Positions 8,442 through 18,472 of a stretch of 64,000 bases of DNA are shown piece after piece. The position numbers were made by a program, and so were the translations under genes. The DNA lies in contig JABFGJ010000011.1 in the NCBI GenBank assembly GCA_013112545.1, positions 55,058 to 119,057 of the forward strand. Reading direction: 5' to 3'. Source of the stretch: Bacteroidota bacterium (lineage in GTDB: Bacteria; Bacteroidota; Bacteroidia; Flavobacteriales_E; Vicingaceae). The notes below the pieces were generated by a model. That model saw only the letters and a list, made by a program, of their open reading frames with translations. It was not told the origin of the DNA and ran no database searches. Position 1 is the first letter of the stretch; each line of letters begins with the position of its first letter.

Positions 8442-11400
8442 TGCTTAATACTTTATTTCCAAAAGTTAAAGCTTCTACAGTATAAACATACGTTTCTATC
8501 GCTTGAGGATTTCCTTTGTATGTACCATCCCAGCCAACTTCAAATTGATTGGACTCAAAAATCAACTCGCCAAATCGATTGTAAATTTTAAATGCAATTA
8601 GTTCTTTTAATCCCCAACCTTTTGCAAAAATGACATCGTTAATATGATCTCCATTTGGACTAAATGCCTTTGGCACATCCAAGGAGTATTTCTCATCAAC
8701 CGACACATTTAGAGTGTCTAAAATGTTAAAACATCCAAAATCATCAAAAATGTGAATGAAGTAAGTTCTATTTTGAAGGGGTTGTATTGTAGGATTATAG
8801 CAATCTGTACAGCTTAATCCATCTGGTGGCGACCATCTATAATTGAAATTTTTACCTACATAAATATTTCCAAGTATCTGCTCGCCAATAATCAAACTCG
8901 TATCGTTTATAGTAAACCCAAGTGGGATTTTTGGGACAATGACTTCAACGCTCGCTGAATCTGTGCAACCCTCAGTGCTTTTAAGGATTACTTGATATAT
9001 TGTTGAACTATCGGGATATGCCAAAGTGCTTGCACTTAAATATGCACTTAAATTATAATTGGGCTTCCATTCATAAAACGCAGCGCCACTAGCTTGTAAT
9101 AAAACGGTATCACCAAGGCACAAACCTGTATCTGGCGATACAATTGGAATTGGTTTTTGAGCAATTACTATTGACTTTTGCAGAGTGTCTTTACAACCGA
9201 TGTTTGAGTTAATGATTAGTTTGGCGTTGAAAACTCCGTATTGATTAAATGTAAAACTCGGGTTATTGTTGTTAAAAGCAGTATTATTTATAAGCCAGTT
9301 AAATTGGCTTGCCCCAACAGATTGATTAGTGAAATTAACAGTATAAGGGATTTCACAACCAAGTGAATCACTCATATCGAATTCTGCAAAAACGTTTTGA
9401 ATAAACAAGGTGTCTTTAATTGGCACAATACACTGGCCGCTAGAATCGCTTAAAATAAGTGTGGGGTAGAGTGTGCCTGTTTTATTAAAGGTGTGATTAA
9501 TTGGGTTTCCAATTGCAGAGCTACCATCGCCAAAATCCCAAGAATAAGAATAGGTATTCGTGGAGTTTAATATCTCAAACCTAACCGACTCATTGATACA
9601 AATTGAATCTTTATCTTTTGTAAAACTAGCAACAGGTCCTTTAGTTTGTATGTATTGAGGTTTTAAAACTGTGTCTTTGCATCCATTTATAGTTTCTACC
9701 ATTAATTCAACATCATAATTTCCTGGTAAGGTATAATTGTGAAACGGATTTTGAAAAATAGAAGAAGATTGGTCACCAAATTTCCAATTCCAAGTATTTA
9801 TATTTCCAATGGATTGGTCTGTGAAATTTACAGCCAATGGATAACATTTTGCTTTGCTGGTGTCCGAACTGAAATCTGCAATAGGCTTTGCCTCAACCAC
9901 AATAAGGTTGGGCTTCGAATAACTGGCAGTGCATCCATTGGAATCGGTTACATTTAATGTAACAGTAAAAACGCCTGCTTTGTTGAAAGTATGTGTTGGG
10001 TTAGTTTGATTATTTATTGGGCTATTGTCGCCAAAATTCCATGCATACACAGGATCTTCTGCTATTGATTCGTTTCTAAAAAAGATGCTTTCTCCTTGGC
10101 AGATTTTAGTCTTAAATTCTCTGAATTTTGCATCGAGTCTAGCGCTTAAGATGTAATCGGGTTTCAAAATTGAATCATAGCAACCAAAGGCATTTCCGAT
10201 TTTTAACGAAACATCATATGCGCCAAAATTAAGATAGCTTGCTGTTGGATTTTTGAGATTTGATGTACTTCCATTGCCAAAATCCCATTGATAAGAAACA
10301 ATATTTGTATCTACTAGGCTTGCATCTCTAAAATTAACATTAAAAGGTACGCAATTAATTCCGCTGTTTGAAGTAAAATTTGCTTTAGGGTCGTAGGTTC
10401 TGATGGTATCATGAAGGGTATATGGGCAACCTAAATAATCATTTAGGCGCAGGGTTACGATTTTTTGACCTTTAATAAAATTACTATCTAAAAAAACCAA
10501 GGAATCACTAAGTGTATCCCCAATTAGCCAAAATGGGTTTCGATAATAACCGATGGGAGAATAGGTGGAACGTGAAACTGTGTTGATGCACATATCCTTT
10601 TGGACTGTAATAATTTGAGGAAGTGGGGGTGGGTTTAAATCTATTTTTATTGAATCTATAATAGCTGGACATCCACTGCTATCGTTGTAAATACTTAGTT
10701 TAACATTATAAACCCCGAATGCTTGATAAGAGTGATTAGGATTCTGATTAATGGAGTCTAAGGGTGAGCCATCGCCAAAATTCCAATAAAATCGAGTAGC
10801 TCGTTTTATTGTTCCCAAAAATTGGGTTTGCAATCTATTTTGACAATTGGCAATAAAGTCAATTTCTCCTATTGGTCCATCTACAAAAAACATGCTGTCA
10901 AGTTTAAGTTTAGCTTCACAACCTCGATCAATTACTTTCAACTCAACGGAGTAATATCCAGTGTCTTGAAAATTGGTAAAATAGACATGTTGAAAAGTGC
11001 TATCATAAGCTCCTAAATCAAATTCCTGTGTTTTGGCAGTGAATGATCTATTTTCTATGATAGATGTGTCTGAAGACAAGTCAGTTATAAATATGGTGTC
11101 TTTTGGACATATAGTATCATATTGGATAAAGAAATTTGGGATTTGTTTTGTGCCAACCTCTACTAAAGCAGTTGCCTCTGCTATACAACCGTAAGGTGTT
11201 TTTGTAATAAGTTTTGCTTCATAACTACCAGCTGTATCATAAGTTATAGAATCTGGAAACCTAACTTGTGAGCTGTCTCCATTTCCAAAATTCCAGTTCC
11301 ATTGATTTGTAGAATCAGTTCCAAAAACATAATAACGATGCTTGACCTTTAGTGGCATACATCCAGATTGATAAATTTCTTGAAACTTGATTTTCATAAA

Positions 11401-12717
11401 TCGAACTATACGATTGCTGTCATTAACCACTGTATCGACACAACCGAAAGCACTTTTTGCAAATAATGTGTCGGAGAATATGCCCTTATTAACCTGTATT
11501 ATTTCTAGAGAACTTCCTGAGCTTTTTCTCAAAGTATCATTTAGGTAATAAGACCAACTATAATTTGATACATTGTAGCCACTAGCTGTAAGTTGTATAG
11601 TATCTGGGTTGTTGCATATATTATGTTTGTTACTTATGTAATTTGCTTTTACTTTCTGAACATAGATGGAATCTATTTTAGTAGAAGTACATGTGGCTCC
11701 ATTTGTAGCTAATAATTTGATTTGAAACCAACCAGAATCAGAATAATTAACCGTTGGGTTAGGCTTAGATGCATTAGTATTATTTCCAAAGTCCCATAAG
11801 TATGAACTTGCGCCTGTGCTTAAATTCGTGATGTTTAATGCTTGCCCAAAACAAATTGTATCATGACCCAAATTAAATTCAGCATTGACATTTTCAAGTT
11901 TTACAAAGTCTGTTGCAACTTGTGTGTCAGAACAATTGGAATCGCTAACTTTTAGCGAAACCGTATATTTTCCTAGAGTTGTATATGTGTGAGTAGGTGA
12001 AGCTTGAGTTGAAGTATTACCATCGCCAAAATTCCATAAATAACTTAATCCACTCCCACTTGATGTGTTATTAAAATTAACTGTGTAAGGAATTGTGCAA
12101 GCAGAAGTGCTATTAAATGCACTAAAATTGGCAGTAGGAGCTTTGGTGACTTGTACACTATTAAAAGTAGTACTATTACTACAACCATTGATATCAAATA
12201 CTTGAAGAGAAACAGGATATATTCCTCCAGTCTGATAAGTATGAGTTACAGTTTTGGTTGTGCCAGCTGGGCTTCCATCACCAAAATCCCATATATAAGA
12301 TTGCAAAGCTCCATCGCCAGGTGTTGAGGTGCTGATAAATGTAACAGGTAGAGGTGGGCAGCCAGTGTGGCTGCCTACAGATATACTAGCAATGGGTTTT
12401 TTATAAACGCGAATAAAATTGGTTTTGATTTCTGTATCTTCATTTACTCCATTCGTAACTTTTAGGCTAACACTATAGGTACCAATACTCGTGTAATTTG
12501 CAATCGGGTTCTGTAGAGTTGAGGTGTTTCCATTTCCAAAATCCCAAAACCAAGTGACTGGCGAGCCACTTGATAAATCAGTAAACTGTACATTAGAAAT
12601 AGCTTCGCATCCACTTGTTGTATTTGCAGAAAAATTTGCCTGCAACTGACTATAGCTTTCTTTCGTCAAAACTAGAAAGCTAACAACAAGTATGGATTTA
12701 AATATAATTTTATGCAT
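8413..12717 (-). CDS. Giant PKD-repeat cell-surface protein with type B T9SS C-terminal domain
   Basis: A 1434-residue secreted protein. It has a signal peptide (residues 1-23, ending Y-S-Q) and about ten PKD domains, each marked by a W-x-F-G-D/N-G-type core such as W-D-F-G-N-G or W-N-F-G-D-G. Residues about 1345-1434 form a gliding-motility-type CHU_C domain (F-S-P-N-G-D-H-I-N-D, I-Y-N-R-F-G-E-L-I-F, W-D-G-T-Y-K-G), the type B signal for type IX secretion. It is probably a surface adhesin or filament. The gene is divergent from a PorP/SprF-family gene 38 bp away, the usual partner of type B cargo. Confidence 0.92.
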   Translation of the reverse strand: MHKIIFKSILVVSFLVLTKESYSQLQANFSANTTSGCEAISNVQFTDLSSGSPVTWFWDFGNGNTSTLQNPIANYTSIGTYSVSLKVTNGVNEDTEIKTNFIRVYKKPIASISVGSHTGCPPLPVTFISTSTPGDGALQSYIWDFGDGSPAGTTKTVTHTYQTGGIYPVSLQVFDINGCSNSTTFNSVQVTKAPTANFSAFNSTSACTIPYTVNFNNTSSGSGLSYLWNFGDGNTSTQASPTHTYTTLGKYTVSLKVSDSNCSDTQVATDFVKLENVNAEFNLGHDTICFGQALNITNLSTGASSYLWDFGNNTNASKPNPTVNYSDSGWFQIKLLATNGATCTSTKIDSIYVQKVKANYISNKHNICNNPDTIQLTASGYNVSNYSWSYYLNDTLRKSSGSSLEIIQVNKGIFSDTLFAKSAFGCVDTVVNDSNRIVRFMKIKFQEIYQSGCMPLKVKHRYYVFGTDSTNQWNWNFGNGDSSQVRFPDSITYDTAGSYEAKLITKTPYGCIAEATALVEVGTKQIPNFFIQYDTICPKDTIFITDLSSDTSIIENRSFTAKTQEFDLGAYDSTFQHVYFTNFQDTGYYSVELKVIDRGCEAKLKLDSMFFVDGPIGEIDFIANCQNRLQTQFLGTIKRATRFYWNFGDGSPLDSINQNPNHSYQAFGVYNVKLSIYNDSSGCPAIIDSIKIDLNPPPLPQIITVQKDMCINTVSRSTYSPIGYYRNPFWLIGDTLSDSLVFLDSNFIKGQKIVTLRLNDYLGCPYTLHDTIRTYDPKANFTSNSGINCVPFNVNFRDASLVDTNIVSYQWDFGNGSTSNLKNPTASYLNFGAYDVSLKIGNAFGCYDSILKPDYILSARLDAKFREFKTKICQGESIFFRNESIAEDPVYAWNFGDNSPINNQTNPTHTFNKAGVFTVTLNVTDSNGCTASYSKPNLIVVEAKPIADFSSDTSKAKCYPLAVNFTDQSIGNINTWNWKFGDQSSSIFQNPFHNYTLPGNYDVELMVETINGCKDTVLKPQYIQTKGPVASFTKDKDSICINESVRFEILNSTNTYSYSWDFGDGSSAIGNPINHTFNKTGTLYPTLILSDSSGQCIVPIKDTLFIQNVFAEFDMSDSLGCEIPYTVNFTNQSVGASQFNWLINNTAFNNNNPSFTFNQYGVFNAKLIINSNIGCKDTLQKSIVIAQKPIPIVSPDTGLCLGDTVLLQASGAAFYEWKPNYNLSAYLSASTLAYPDSSTIYQVILKSTEGCTDSASVEVIVPKIPLGFTINDTSLIIGEQILGNIYVGKNFNYRWSPPDGLSCTDCYNPTIQPLQNRTYFIHIFDDFGCFNILDTLNVSVDEKYSLDVPKAFSPNGDHINDVIFAKGWGLKELIAFKIYNRFGELIFESNQFEVGWDGTYKGNPQAIETYVYTVEALTFGNKVLSKKGNITLIR

Positions 12718-12738
12718 TTAGTTAGGTTTAATAAAATC

Positions 12739-12754
12739 TTGATACATTTATCAA
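12739..12754. promoter_or_regulatory. 16-bp palindrome directly before the PorP/SprF start codon
   Basis: TTGATA-CATT-TATCAA is a perfect inverted repeat ending 1 bp before the ATG at 12756. It sits in the 38-bp divergent gap shared with the adhesin gene, so it could affect both. It resembles the FNR-type boxes seen later but has six rather than four bases between TTGAT and ATCAA. Function is not shown. Confidence 0.35.
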
Positions 12755-12755
12755 A

Positions 12756-13796
12756 ATGACCAAAACTTCAAATATACCAACTTGGTTTAGGATAATTTTT
12801 TCAGGCATACTGTCAATTTTGTTTTTATCACTTCATAGTCAAGACGTACATTTTTCACAATCGGTGGTCTCCATCCAACAAAGAAATTTTTCAATTTCAA
12901 ATAATTATCAAGGAGATTATCAAATATACTCAGCCTACCGCGAGCAATGGGGTAGTATTGGTGTGCCTTTTAAAAGCTCTATTTTAGGATTTAATACAAG
13001 TGTTTATAGCTTTGATAATGGAATAACTTTTTTCAGCGGAATACAATATTTTAATGATGAAAGTGGAGATGGCAAATTGACGATCAATCAATTCAATGTT
13101 AATCTAGCGGCTAGTTATCAACTTGAAGAAAATACATTTTTGTTTGGAGTAAACAATGGGATTCATTTGAAACAATTCAATTCCAAACAGCTTACTTTTC
13201 CGGAACAATACGATAGAAATACTGGAGGTTTTAATGAGCAATTGGCAAGTGGTGAAAATTTAAACAATCAAGATTTAAGCTTTTGGAGTTTAGGAATAAA
13301 TATGGGCTGGAAGCGAACAATAAATGATAAACTAAAAATCCTTTCGGGCATTAGCATAGATAATTTGAATAAACCCAATGAGTCTTTCTTTAATGAAACA
13401 AATAAATTAGCAATGGGTGTTGGAATTCAAGGCTTGGCAGAGTATTACCTTAAAAAAAGAATGGATTTAATGCCTTACTTAAACTATTATAAATTAGGAG
13501 CTGCATCAGAAACGGTATTAGGTTCAGGGATTAGATTTAAGACCACTAAAGAAAGCAATGTGCAATACATTCAGCCATTCGTGTATGCTAGAGCTGGTTT
13601 TGGGCGAAACATAGATGCCCTAATTATAGGAACTCATTTGGGAATAGGAAATTTTGATTTAGGCGCTTCTTATGATTTTAATATATCCGATTTAGAATTA
13701 GCTTCAAATTATCAAGGAGCTTTTGAACTCAGCTTAATTTTTGTTCCTAAACATCAATCCATTAAAAAAAGAGCCATTCCTTGTGAAAGATTTTAA
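12756..13796 (+). CDS. PorP/SprF family type IX secretion system membrane protein
   Basis: A 346-residue outer-membrane protein of the PorP/SprF family. The N-terminus has a signal peptide (to about residue 28, ending L-H-S-Q) followed by the family-typical D-V-H-F-S-Q-S and the Y-R-E-Q-W-G-S-I-G-V-P-F segment; the rest is beta-barrel-like with alternating aromatic strands. PorP/SprF proteins hold or export particular type B-domain cargo, and here the cargo is most likely the divergent PKD protein. The gene overlaps the following OmpA-like gene by 14 bp. Confidence 0.9.
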   Translation: MTKTSNIPTWFRIIFSGILSILFLSLHSQDVHFSQSVVSIQQRNFSISNNYQGDYQIYSAYREQWGSIGVPFKSSILGFNTSVYSFDNGITFFSGIQYFNDESGDGKLTINQFNVNLAASYQLEENTFLFGVNNGIHLKQFNSKQLTFPEQYDRNTGGFNEQLASGENLNNQDLSFWSLGINMGWKRTINDKLKILSGISIDNLNKPNESFFNETNKLAMGVGIQGLAEYYLKKRMDLMPYLNYYKLGAASETVLGSGIRFKTTKESNVQYIQPFVYARAGFGRNIDALIIGTHLGIGNFDLGASYDFNISDLELASNYQGAFELSLIFVPKHQSIKKRAIPCERF

Positions 13797-15792
13797 AAGA
13801 TATACATTCATTCTAATTTTTTGTCTTTTATGTTTTAACTTGAAAGCTCAAAATGAAAATGTGAGTTTGAATAAACTCAAAAACCTAGCTAATTCTGCTA
13901 AAGAATACAAGGATTATAAAGCAGCAGTTTCATTTTATACAGATTACTTAAATCAAAAACCAGAAGACTTAAACATACAGTTTGAACTTGCAGAGTGTTA
14001 TCGCTATTTAAGAGATTATAGCAAAGCTGCAAACTCTTATGAAAAGCTGATTAATTCTGAGAAAAACAAAAATAAATTAGCTGTATTTTATTTGGCAAAC
14101 ATGTATCGAGCTCAAGGCAAATGTGCTTTAGCCACGCCACTTTATGATCAATTTAGAAAAGATTATCGTGGAGAAAAGAACGATAGGAAATACATCAAAT
14201 TAGCAAAAAATGCAATTGAAGGTTGCCAATTGCCTAAGGACAATAAGTCAGAGGATTTATTTATAGAAGGGTTAGGTTCTGATATTAATGGAGAACACAT
14301 GGAGGCATCACCAATATATTTATCTGAAAACAAGTTATTGTATAATTCTCTCAAGCTAAATGGTGAAAATAGTTTTGAACTTGATTCGGATAGTTTGCCT
14401 CAGCGAAAATTTTATTTAGCCCAAAAAGATGCAAATGAGACTTGGGTATCAGCTGGAGTATGGGTAGATAATCCAATAATAGAAGGAACGCAAATTGCGA
14501 ATGGAGCATTTAATTTCGATGGAACTAAATTCTATTTTTCAGCTTGTAAAACAATGAACTCAGGAAAAGTAACTTGCGATCTGTATGGTCTGAAAATCGA
14601 TACTAAAGAAATAGAATTATTGCCAAAAACCATCAATTCGAATTACACAGAAACTCAGGTAGCTGTTGGGAAGGACTCAAAGGAAAGGGACGTTATCTAT
14701 TTTGTTTCGGACAGAAAAGAAGGTAAAGGTGGATTAGATATTTGGTATAGCATTTACGATGCAAAGAAAAACACATATAAAGAGGCTCGAAATTGCGGTT
14801 CAAAAATAAATTCCATTGGTGATGAAATGACTCCGACAATAAACCCTAGAAACAGAAAACTATACTTTAGTTCAAACGGTCATCCTGGTTATGGTGAATT
14901 AGATGTTTTTATGTCGGCTGGTGAAAAAAGTAAATGGTCTGAACCAGAAAATTTAGGAGTATCCATCAATTCGGGATATGATGAATTGTATTACACTGAG
15001 AGCAAGGAGGGAAGTGGAGGTTTTTTTGTTTCTAATAGAACAGATGGAAATGTTAAAAATAATGCTACATGCTGTGATGATTTGTTTTCCTTTAAAAACA
15101 AAGTAACTCTTGTAAGGACTTGCTCAGGAAAAGTTATGGAATTTTCAACTTCATCAAGCAAACCGTTGAAAAATGCAAAAATTAGAGTGTATCAATTAGA
15201 TGAATCTAACCAAGAACGTTTTTTAGTTCAAGAAACTAAAACGGATGAAAATGGAGATTATAAAGTGAATTTAGACCCCAATCAAAAATATGTTATTACT
15301 GCTGAAAATGAGAATTACTTCAGAAACGAAGAAACAATAAACACCTTTGATTATAAAACTAAAAGCGCGTACTCTAAAAACTTTCAATTGAATGCAATTA
15401 CTAATCAAGCTATAGTTATAGAGAATATATACTATAAATTCGATAAAGCTGAATTAACAGAAGTGGCTAGCAATGTAATAGATACGACCATTTACCCAAT
15501 GCTAATAAACAACCCAGAAATTGTTGTTGAAATCAGTTCGCATACCGATAGTAAAGGATCGAAAGGTTATAACTTAAAACTATCGCAAGAAAGAGCTGAG
15601 AGTGTAGTTAAATATTTAAAGAAAAAAGGTATAGCAAAAGAACGATTGCAAGCTAAAGGCTATGGAATGGCTAAACCAATAGCATTAAATAAAAACGCAG
15701 ATGGGAGTGACAATCCGGAAGGGAGAGCTAAAAATAGGCGAACTGAATTTAAGGTTATCGGAAAAATTAAGGTATTTGAAGATGAAGATTAA
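13783..15792 (+). CDS. PorE-like OmpA family protein (TPR, PD40, CarboxypepD_reg, OmpA)
   Basis: A 669-residue envelope protein. I use the GTG at 13783 because it places a clean signal peptide (ending L-K-A-Q) at the N-terminus; a TTG at 13741 only adds residues before the signal. Domain order is TPR-like repeats (about 25-140), a PD40/beta-propeller region with Y-F-V-S-D-R and L-Y-F-S-S-N-G repeats (about 160-430), a carboxypeptidase-regulatory-like domain (about 445-530) and an OmpA peptidoglycan-binding domain (about 540-660, with S-S-H-T-D-S-K-G and N-R-R-T-E). Such proteins sit beside PorP/SprF genes and link T9SS parts to peptidoglycan. Confidence 0.88.
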   Translation: MKDFKRYTFILIFCLLCFNLKAQNENVSLNKLKNLANSAKEYKDYKAAVSFYTDYLNQKPEDLNIQFELAECYRYLRDYSKAANSYEKLINSEKNKNKLAVFYLANMYRAQGKCALATPLYDQFRKDYRGEKNDRKYIKLAKNAIEGCQLPKDNKSEDLFIEGLGSDINGEHMEASPIYLSENKLLYNSLKLNGENSFELDSDSLPQRKFYLAQKDANETWVSAGVWVDNPIIEGTQIANGAFNFDGTKFYFSACKTMNSGKVTCDLYGLKIDTKEIELLPKTINSNYTETQVAVGKDSKERDVIYFVSDRKEGKGGLDIWYSIYDAKKNTYKEARNCGSKINSIGDEMTPTINPRNRKLYFSSNGHPGYGELDVFMSAGEKSKWSEPENLGVSINSGYDELYYTESKEGSGGFFVSNRTDGNVKNNATCCDDLFSFKNKVTLVRTCSGKVMEFSTSSSKPLKNAKIRVYQLDESNQERFLVQETKTDENGDYKVNLDPNQKYVITAENENYFRNEETINTFDYKTKSAYSKNFQLNAITNQAIVIENIYYKFDKAELTEVASNVIDTTIYPMLINNPEIVVEISSHTDSKGSKGYNLKLSQERAESVVKYLKKKGIAKERLQAKGYGMAKPIALNKNADGSDNPEGRAKNRRTEFKVIGKIKVFEDED

Positions 15793-15796
15793 AGGC

Positions 15797-16609
15797 TTAA
15801 ATAACGGCTTTACGAACCCGAATTAATTTTTCCATCAAGGCTTCTAAATTATCTAAGTGTAACATGTTTGCTCCATCAGATTTTGCATTTGCAGGATCAA
15901 AATGAGTTTCTATAAAAATACCGTCTGCTCCAGAAGCAATAGCCGCTTTCCCTATAGTTTCAATCATTTCAGGCTCTCCACCAGTAACTCCCGAAGGCTG
16001 GTTTGGCTGTTGTAATGAGTGTGTGATATCCATGATGACAGGAACGCCAAATTTTTTCATTTTTGGAATTCCCCTAAAATCAACTATCATATCTTGATAG
16101 CCATACATATTTCCCCTATCGGTCAACCAGACTTGATCATTACCTGATTCTTTTACCTTGTCAACAGCAAACTTCATGGATTCCGGAGCTAAAAATTGCC
16201 CTTTTTTAATATTAACTACTTTTCCTGTTTTGGCTGCTGCTACTAATAAGTCTGTCTGTCGGCATAAAAAAGCTGGAATTTGCAAGACATCAACATACTC
16301 TGCAGCCATAGCGGCCTCGTTGGCTGCGTGTATATCAGTTACAACTGGAACATTGTATTTTTTGCCTACAGCATTTAGAATTTTCAATGCTTTTTCATCG
16401 CCAATACCAGTAAAAGAATCCAATCGAGATCGATTGGCTTTTCGGTAAGAACCTTTAAATATCCATGGAATTTCCAACCTACTACTTATTTCATAAATCC
16501 GACTTGCAATTTCAAAAGCCATTTCTTCTCCTTCAATTGCACAAGGCCCTGCAAGTAAGAAAAAATTATTGCCATCAGTATATTTTAATTTAGGAAGTGA
16601 AAATTTCAT
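15797..16609 (-). CDS. kdsA: 3-deoxy-8-phosphooctulonate synthase
   Basis: A 270-residue cytoplasmic enzyme that condenses PEP with arabinose 5-phosphate to give KDO-8-phosphate for lipopolysaccharide core. Matching features are L-A-G-P-C-A-I-E-G near residue 18, F-K-G-S-Y-R-K-A-N-R-S near 52, the Q-I-P-A-F-L-C-R-Q-T-D-L-L segment and the H-S-L-Q-Q-P motif near 193. Length is typical (270-285). The gene converges with the OmpA-like gene with a gap of only 4 bp. It implies a Gram-negative envelope. Confidence 0.96.
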   Translation of the reverse strand: MKFSLPKLKYTDGNNFFLLAGPCAIEGEEMAFEIASRIYEISSRLEIPWIFKGSYRKANRSRLDSFTGIGDEKALKILNAVGKKYNVPVVTDIHAANEAAMAAEYVDVLQIPAFLCRQTDLLVAAAKTGKVVNIKKGQFLAPESMKFAVDKVKESGNDQVWLTDRGNMYGYQDMIVDFRGIPKMKKFGVPVIMDITHSLQQPNQPSGVTGGEPEMIETIGKAAIASGADGIFIETHFDPANAKSDGANMLHLDNLEALMEKLIRVRKAVI

Positions 16610-16660
16610 AGATTATATTTTTAGCAAATTTAATTATTTGATTGCAGTAAATTTTAGACA

Positions 16661-16692
16661 AAAAAAAGCCGTTATGATTTTAACATAACGGC
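16661..16692 (-). terminator. Rho-independent terminator of the YceI gene
   Basis: Perfect 9-bp inverted repeat GCCGTTATG / CATAACGGC (16668-16676 and 16684-16692) with a 7-nt loop. On the minus strand it is followed by seven T residues (16661-16667). It lies about 20 bp past the end of the yceI-like gene. Confidence 0.9.
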
Positions 16693-16713
16693 CTAATACA
16701 TCTATAAATGTAA

Positions 16714-17334
16714 TTACATTTTTAATTTAATGTCTAATTCAATATCGTTTGAAATTACAACATCTTTTAAAGGATGAGTAAATGCAACTCCAAATGCTTG
16801 TCTGTCAAAAACTAATTTACCAGTAGCTTCTCCGCTTTCTTGGTTAATCATAACGTTTTCAATTACCTCTTCGTTCGTTGTTCCTCTAACTGTTAAGTCA
16901 CCTGTAATGGTTTTAGCAGCCAAATCTGCACTTTTGATAACAAAACTAGCAGTTGGAAAAGAATCAACTAAGAAGAAATCGGCAGAAGATAAGTGACCTA
17001 CTAATTTTTCTGGAGTTTTTTCAGCAGAGTAAGCACTATCTGTTGGGTTAATGCTTTTCATGTCAATTGTGAATTTACCACCGGTAACAACATCACCCGC
17101 CATTTCTAGTGTTCCTTCTGTAATAGCAACAGTTCCGTGGTGTGAGTGCATTCCTAAAACACGACCTTTCCACATTACTGAGCTTTCTGGTAAATTAATG
17201 TTAATAGAAGTTGGCTCAACTGTTTCTACTTCTTCTACTACAGTTTCTTCTACTTTTTTTTCTTCAGGTGCACCACAAGAAATCATTGATACACTTACTG
17301 TTGCAATTATTGCAAATAGGTTAATTTTTTTCAT
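16714..17334 (-). CDS. YceI family lipoprotein
   Basis: A 206-residue protein with a lipoprotein signal (lipobox S-M-I-S-C, Cys20) and an acidic linker rich in Glu and Val, followed by a YceI-type lipocalin-like beta barrel (about residues 45-206; S-S-V-M-W-K-G-R-V-L-G, a G-K-F-T-I-D-M strand and A-F-G-V-A-F-T-H-P at the end). YceI proteins bind isoprenoid-like lipids; the physiological ligand here is unknown. It has its own terminator and appears monocistronic. Confidence 0.9.
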   Translation of the reverse strand: MKKINLFAIIATVSVSMISCGAPEEKKVEETVVEEVETVEPTSININLPESSVMWKGRVLGMHSHHGTVAITEGTLEMAGDVVTGGKFTIDMKSINPTDSAYSAEKTPEKLVGHLSSADFFLVDSFPTASFVIKSADLAAKTITGDLTVRGTTNEEVIENVMINQESGEATGKLVFDRQAFGVAFTHPLKDVVISNDIELDIKLKM

Positions 17335-17433
17335 TTTAAAATTGTTTTATGTTTTCGCAAAACTACTTATAAAATCTTAATATATGTATATACATGTATT
17401 TTATTTAAAATGATATTATCGATTGATATATAA

Positions 17434-17958
17434 TTAGTTAATTTTAAATCTCTGATTGAATTCTTTGATGACTTCATTCAATTTCACAAAATCAAGTTCT
17501 CCTTGCTCTCTGTTTAAGTGTTCAATAATGGATAATGAACGACGAATTCTAATATCCGAATTTTTAATTTTAAGTACTAAATGAATAAGGTTTCGTTGCT
17601 TTCCCGGGCTAAGATTTTCAAAAAACTTATATGCAGCTTCATCTTCCATCAGACATTGTTCAAATTCGATAGGCATTTCCATTCCATATTTAGAATCGTC
17701 AGGACTCAATTCAACTAAAACAGTTTCATCAATATTTTTCTTTAGCTTTTTGTTTATTTCTTTGTTGATGAGTATAAATGGGCCTTTCCCATCACTAAGA
17801 ATAGCGCAATTAATTTTAATTTCTTTTTGAAGCAGGCAAATAAACCGTTTTACTTTTTTTTGAGAGTAGAATTGTGCTATTTCATAGGGGACTTTAATGT
17901 GACCACCCCATAGGTTAGAATTGTGTAGAGTAACTTCACCTATAAAACTTTTTTTCAT
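17434..17958 (-). CDS. DUF1905/YdeI-OmpD-associated family protein
   Basis: A 174-residue cytoplasmic protein. The first half fits DUF1905 (W-G-G-H-I-K-V-P near 18, V-L-V-E-L-S-P-D-D near 80), and the second half fits the YdeI/OmpD-associated tail (L-S-P-G-K-Q-R-N-L-I-H near 116). Function is unknown in the family. Its start overlaps the stop of the SRPBCC gene by one base (TAATG), so the two are co-translated in one operon. Confidence 0.8.
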   Translation of the reverse strand: MKKSFIGEVTLHNSNLWGGHIKVPYEIAQFYSQKKVKRFICLLQKEIKINCAILSDGKGPFILINKEINKKLKKNIDETVLVELSPDDSKYGMEMPIEFEQCLMEDEAAYKFFENLSPGKQRNLIHLVLKIKNSDIRIRRSLSIIEHLNREQGELDFVKLNEVIKEFNQRFKIN

Positions 17959-18410
17959 TAAAAAAGATCTTCAATAGATTCAGCGGTTTCTTTGATAATT
18001 GGAATAGAGTGGTTCCATCCCTCTACGCTGTCTTGATATCTTTTTTCTCCATCGGCAACTGTGGCAAATCCTTCTTGTAAAATATTTAGTTGGGTTTTTC
18101 CTACCAAATCTTGTAATTGATAGTTAATGGTTAAATGGTTATTAATTACATCATCATACATGGCATCTTCTGGAAAAACAGTATAACTCAGCCTTTTTGT
18201 TTTTTCAACTTTAAGTACTTTTCCATGAACTAATTTTAGAGGTTCTCCTTGTTTGTCATTGTAAAAAACTAATTCAGAACCCTCTTTCCAAGTGGTATTT
18301 AAAATAGAGTCGTAAAAATACTTTCTTACAAATTGAGGCTCAGTCAAGGTTTTCCATACCTTTAATGGCTCTACATTTATGATTACTTGTAATTTGATTT
18401 CATTTTTCAT
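17958..18410 (-). CDS. SRPBCC (AHSA1-like) domain protein
   Basis: A 150-residue START-like/AHSA1 protein, with the characteristic V-x-x-V-W-K-T-L-T-E-P-x-x-V-R-K-Y-F N-terminal segment and a W-x-H-S-I-P C-terminal helix. These bind small hydrophobic ligands or act in stress adaptation; the ligand is unknown. I chose the ATG at 18410; the frame also extends four codons upstream to a TTG. It is translationally coupled to the DUF1905 gene. Confidence 0.82.
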   Translation of the reverse strand: MKNEIKLQVIINVEPLKVWKTLTEPQFVRKYFYDSILNTTWKEGSELVFYNDKQGEPLKLVHGKVLKVEKTKRLSYTVFPEDAMYDDVINNHLTINYQLQDLVGKTQLNILQEGFATVADGEKRYQDSVEGWNHSIPIIKETAESIEDLF

Positions 18411-18472
18411 ACTTGAATTCAAAAGATTAAGACTTCAAATTTAGTAATTTCACTACCCTAAATTTATCCACC

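Noticed and set aside
10822..11016. Plus-strand open frame inside the PKD adhesin gene
   Set aside because: Shadow of the 1434-residue minus-strand gene; no start signals or homology.
8413..12717. Repeated sequence blocks that could be tandem DNA repeats
   Set aside because: They are PKD protein repeats within one reading frame and diverged at DNA level; protein domain repetition explains them.
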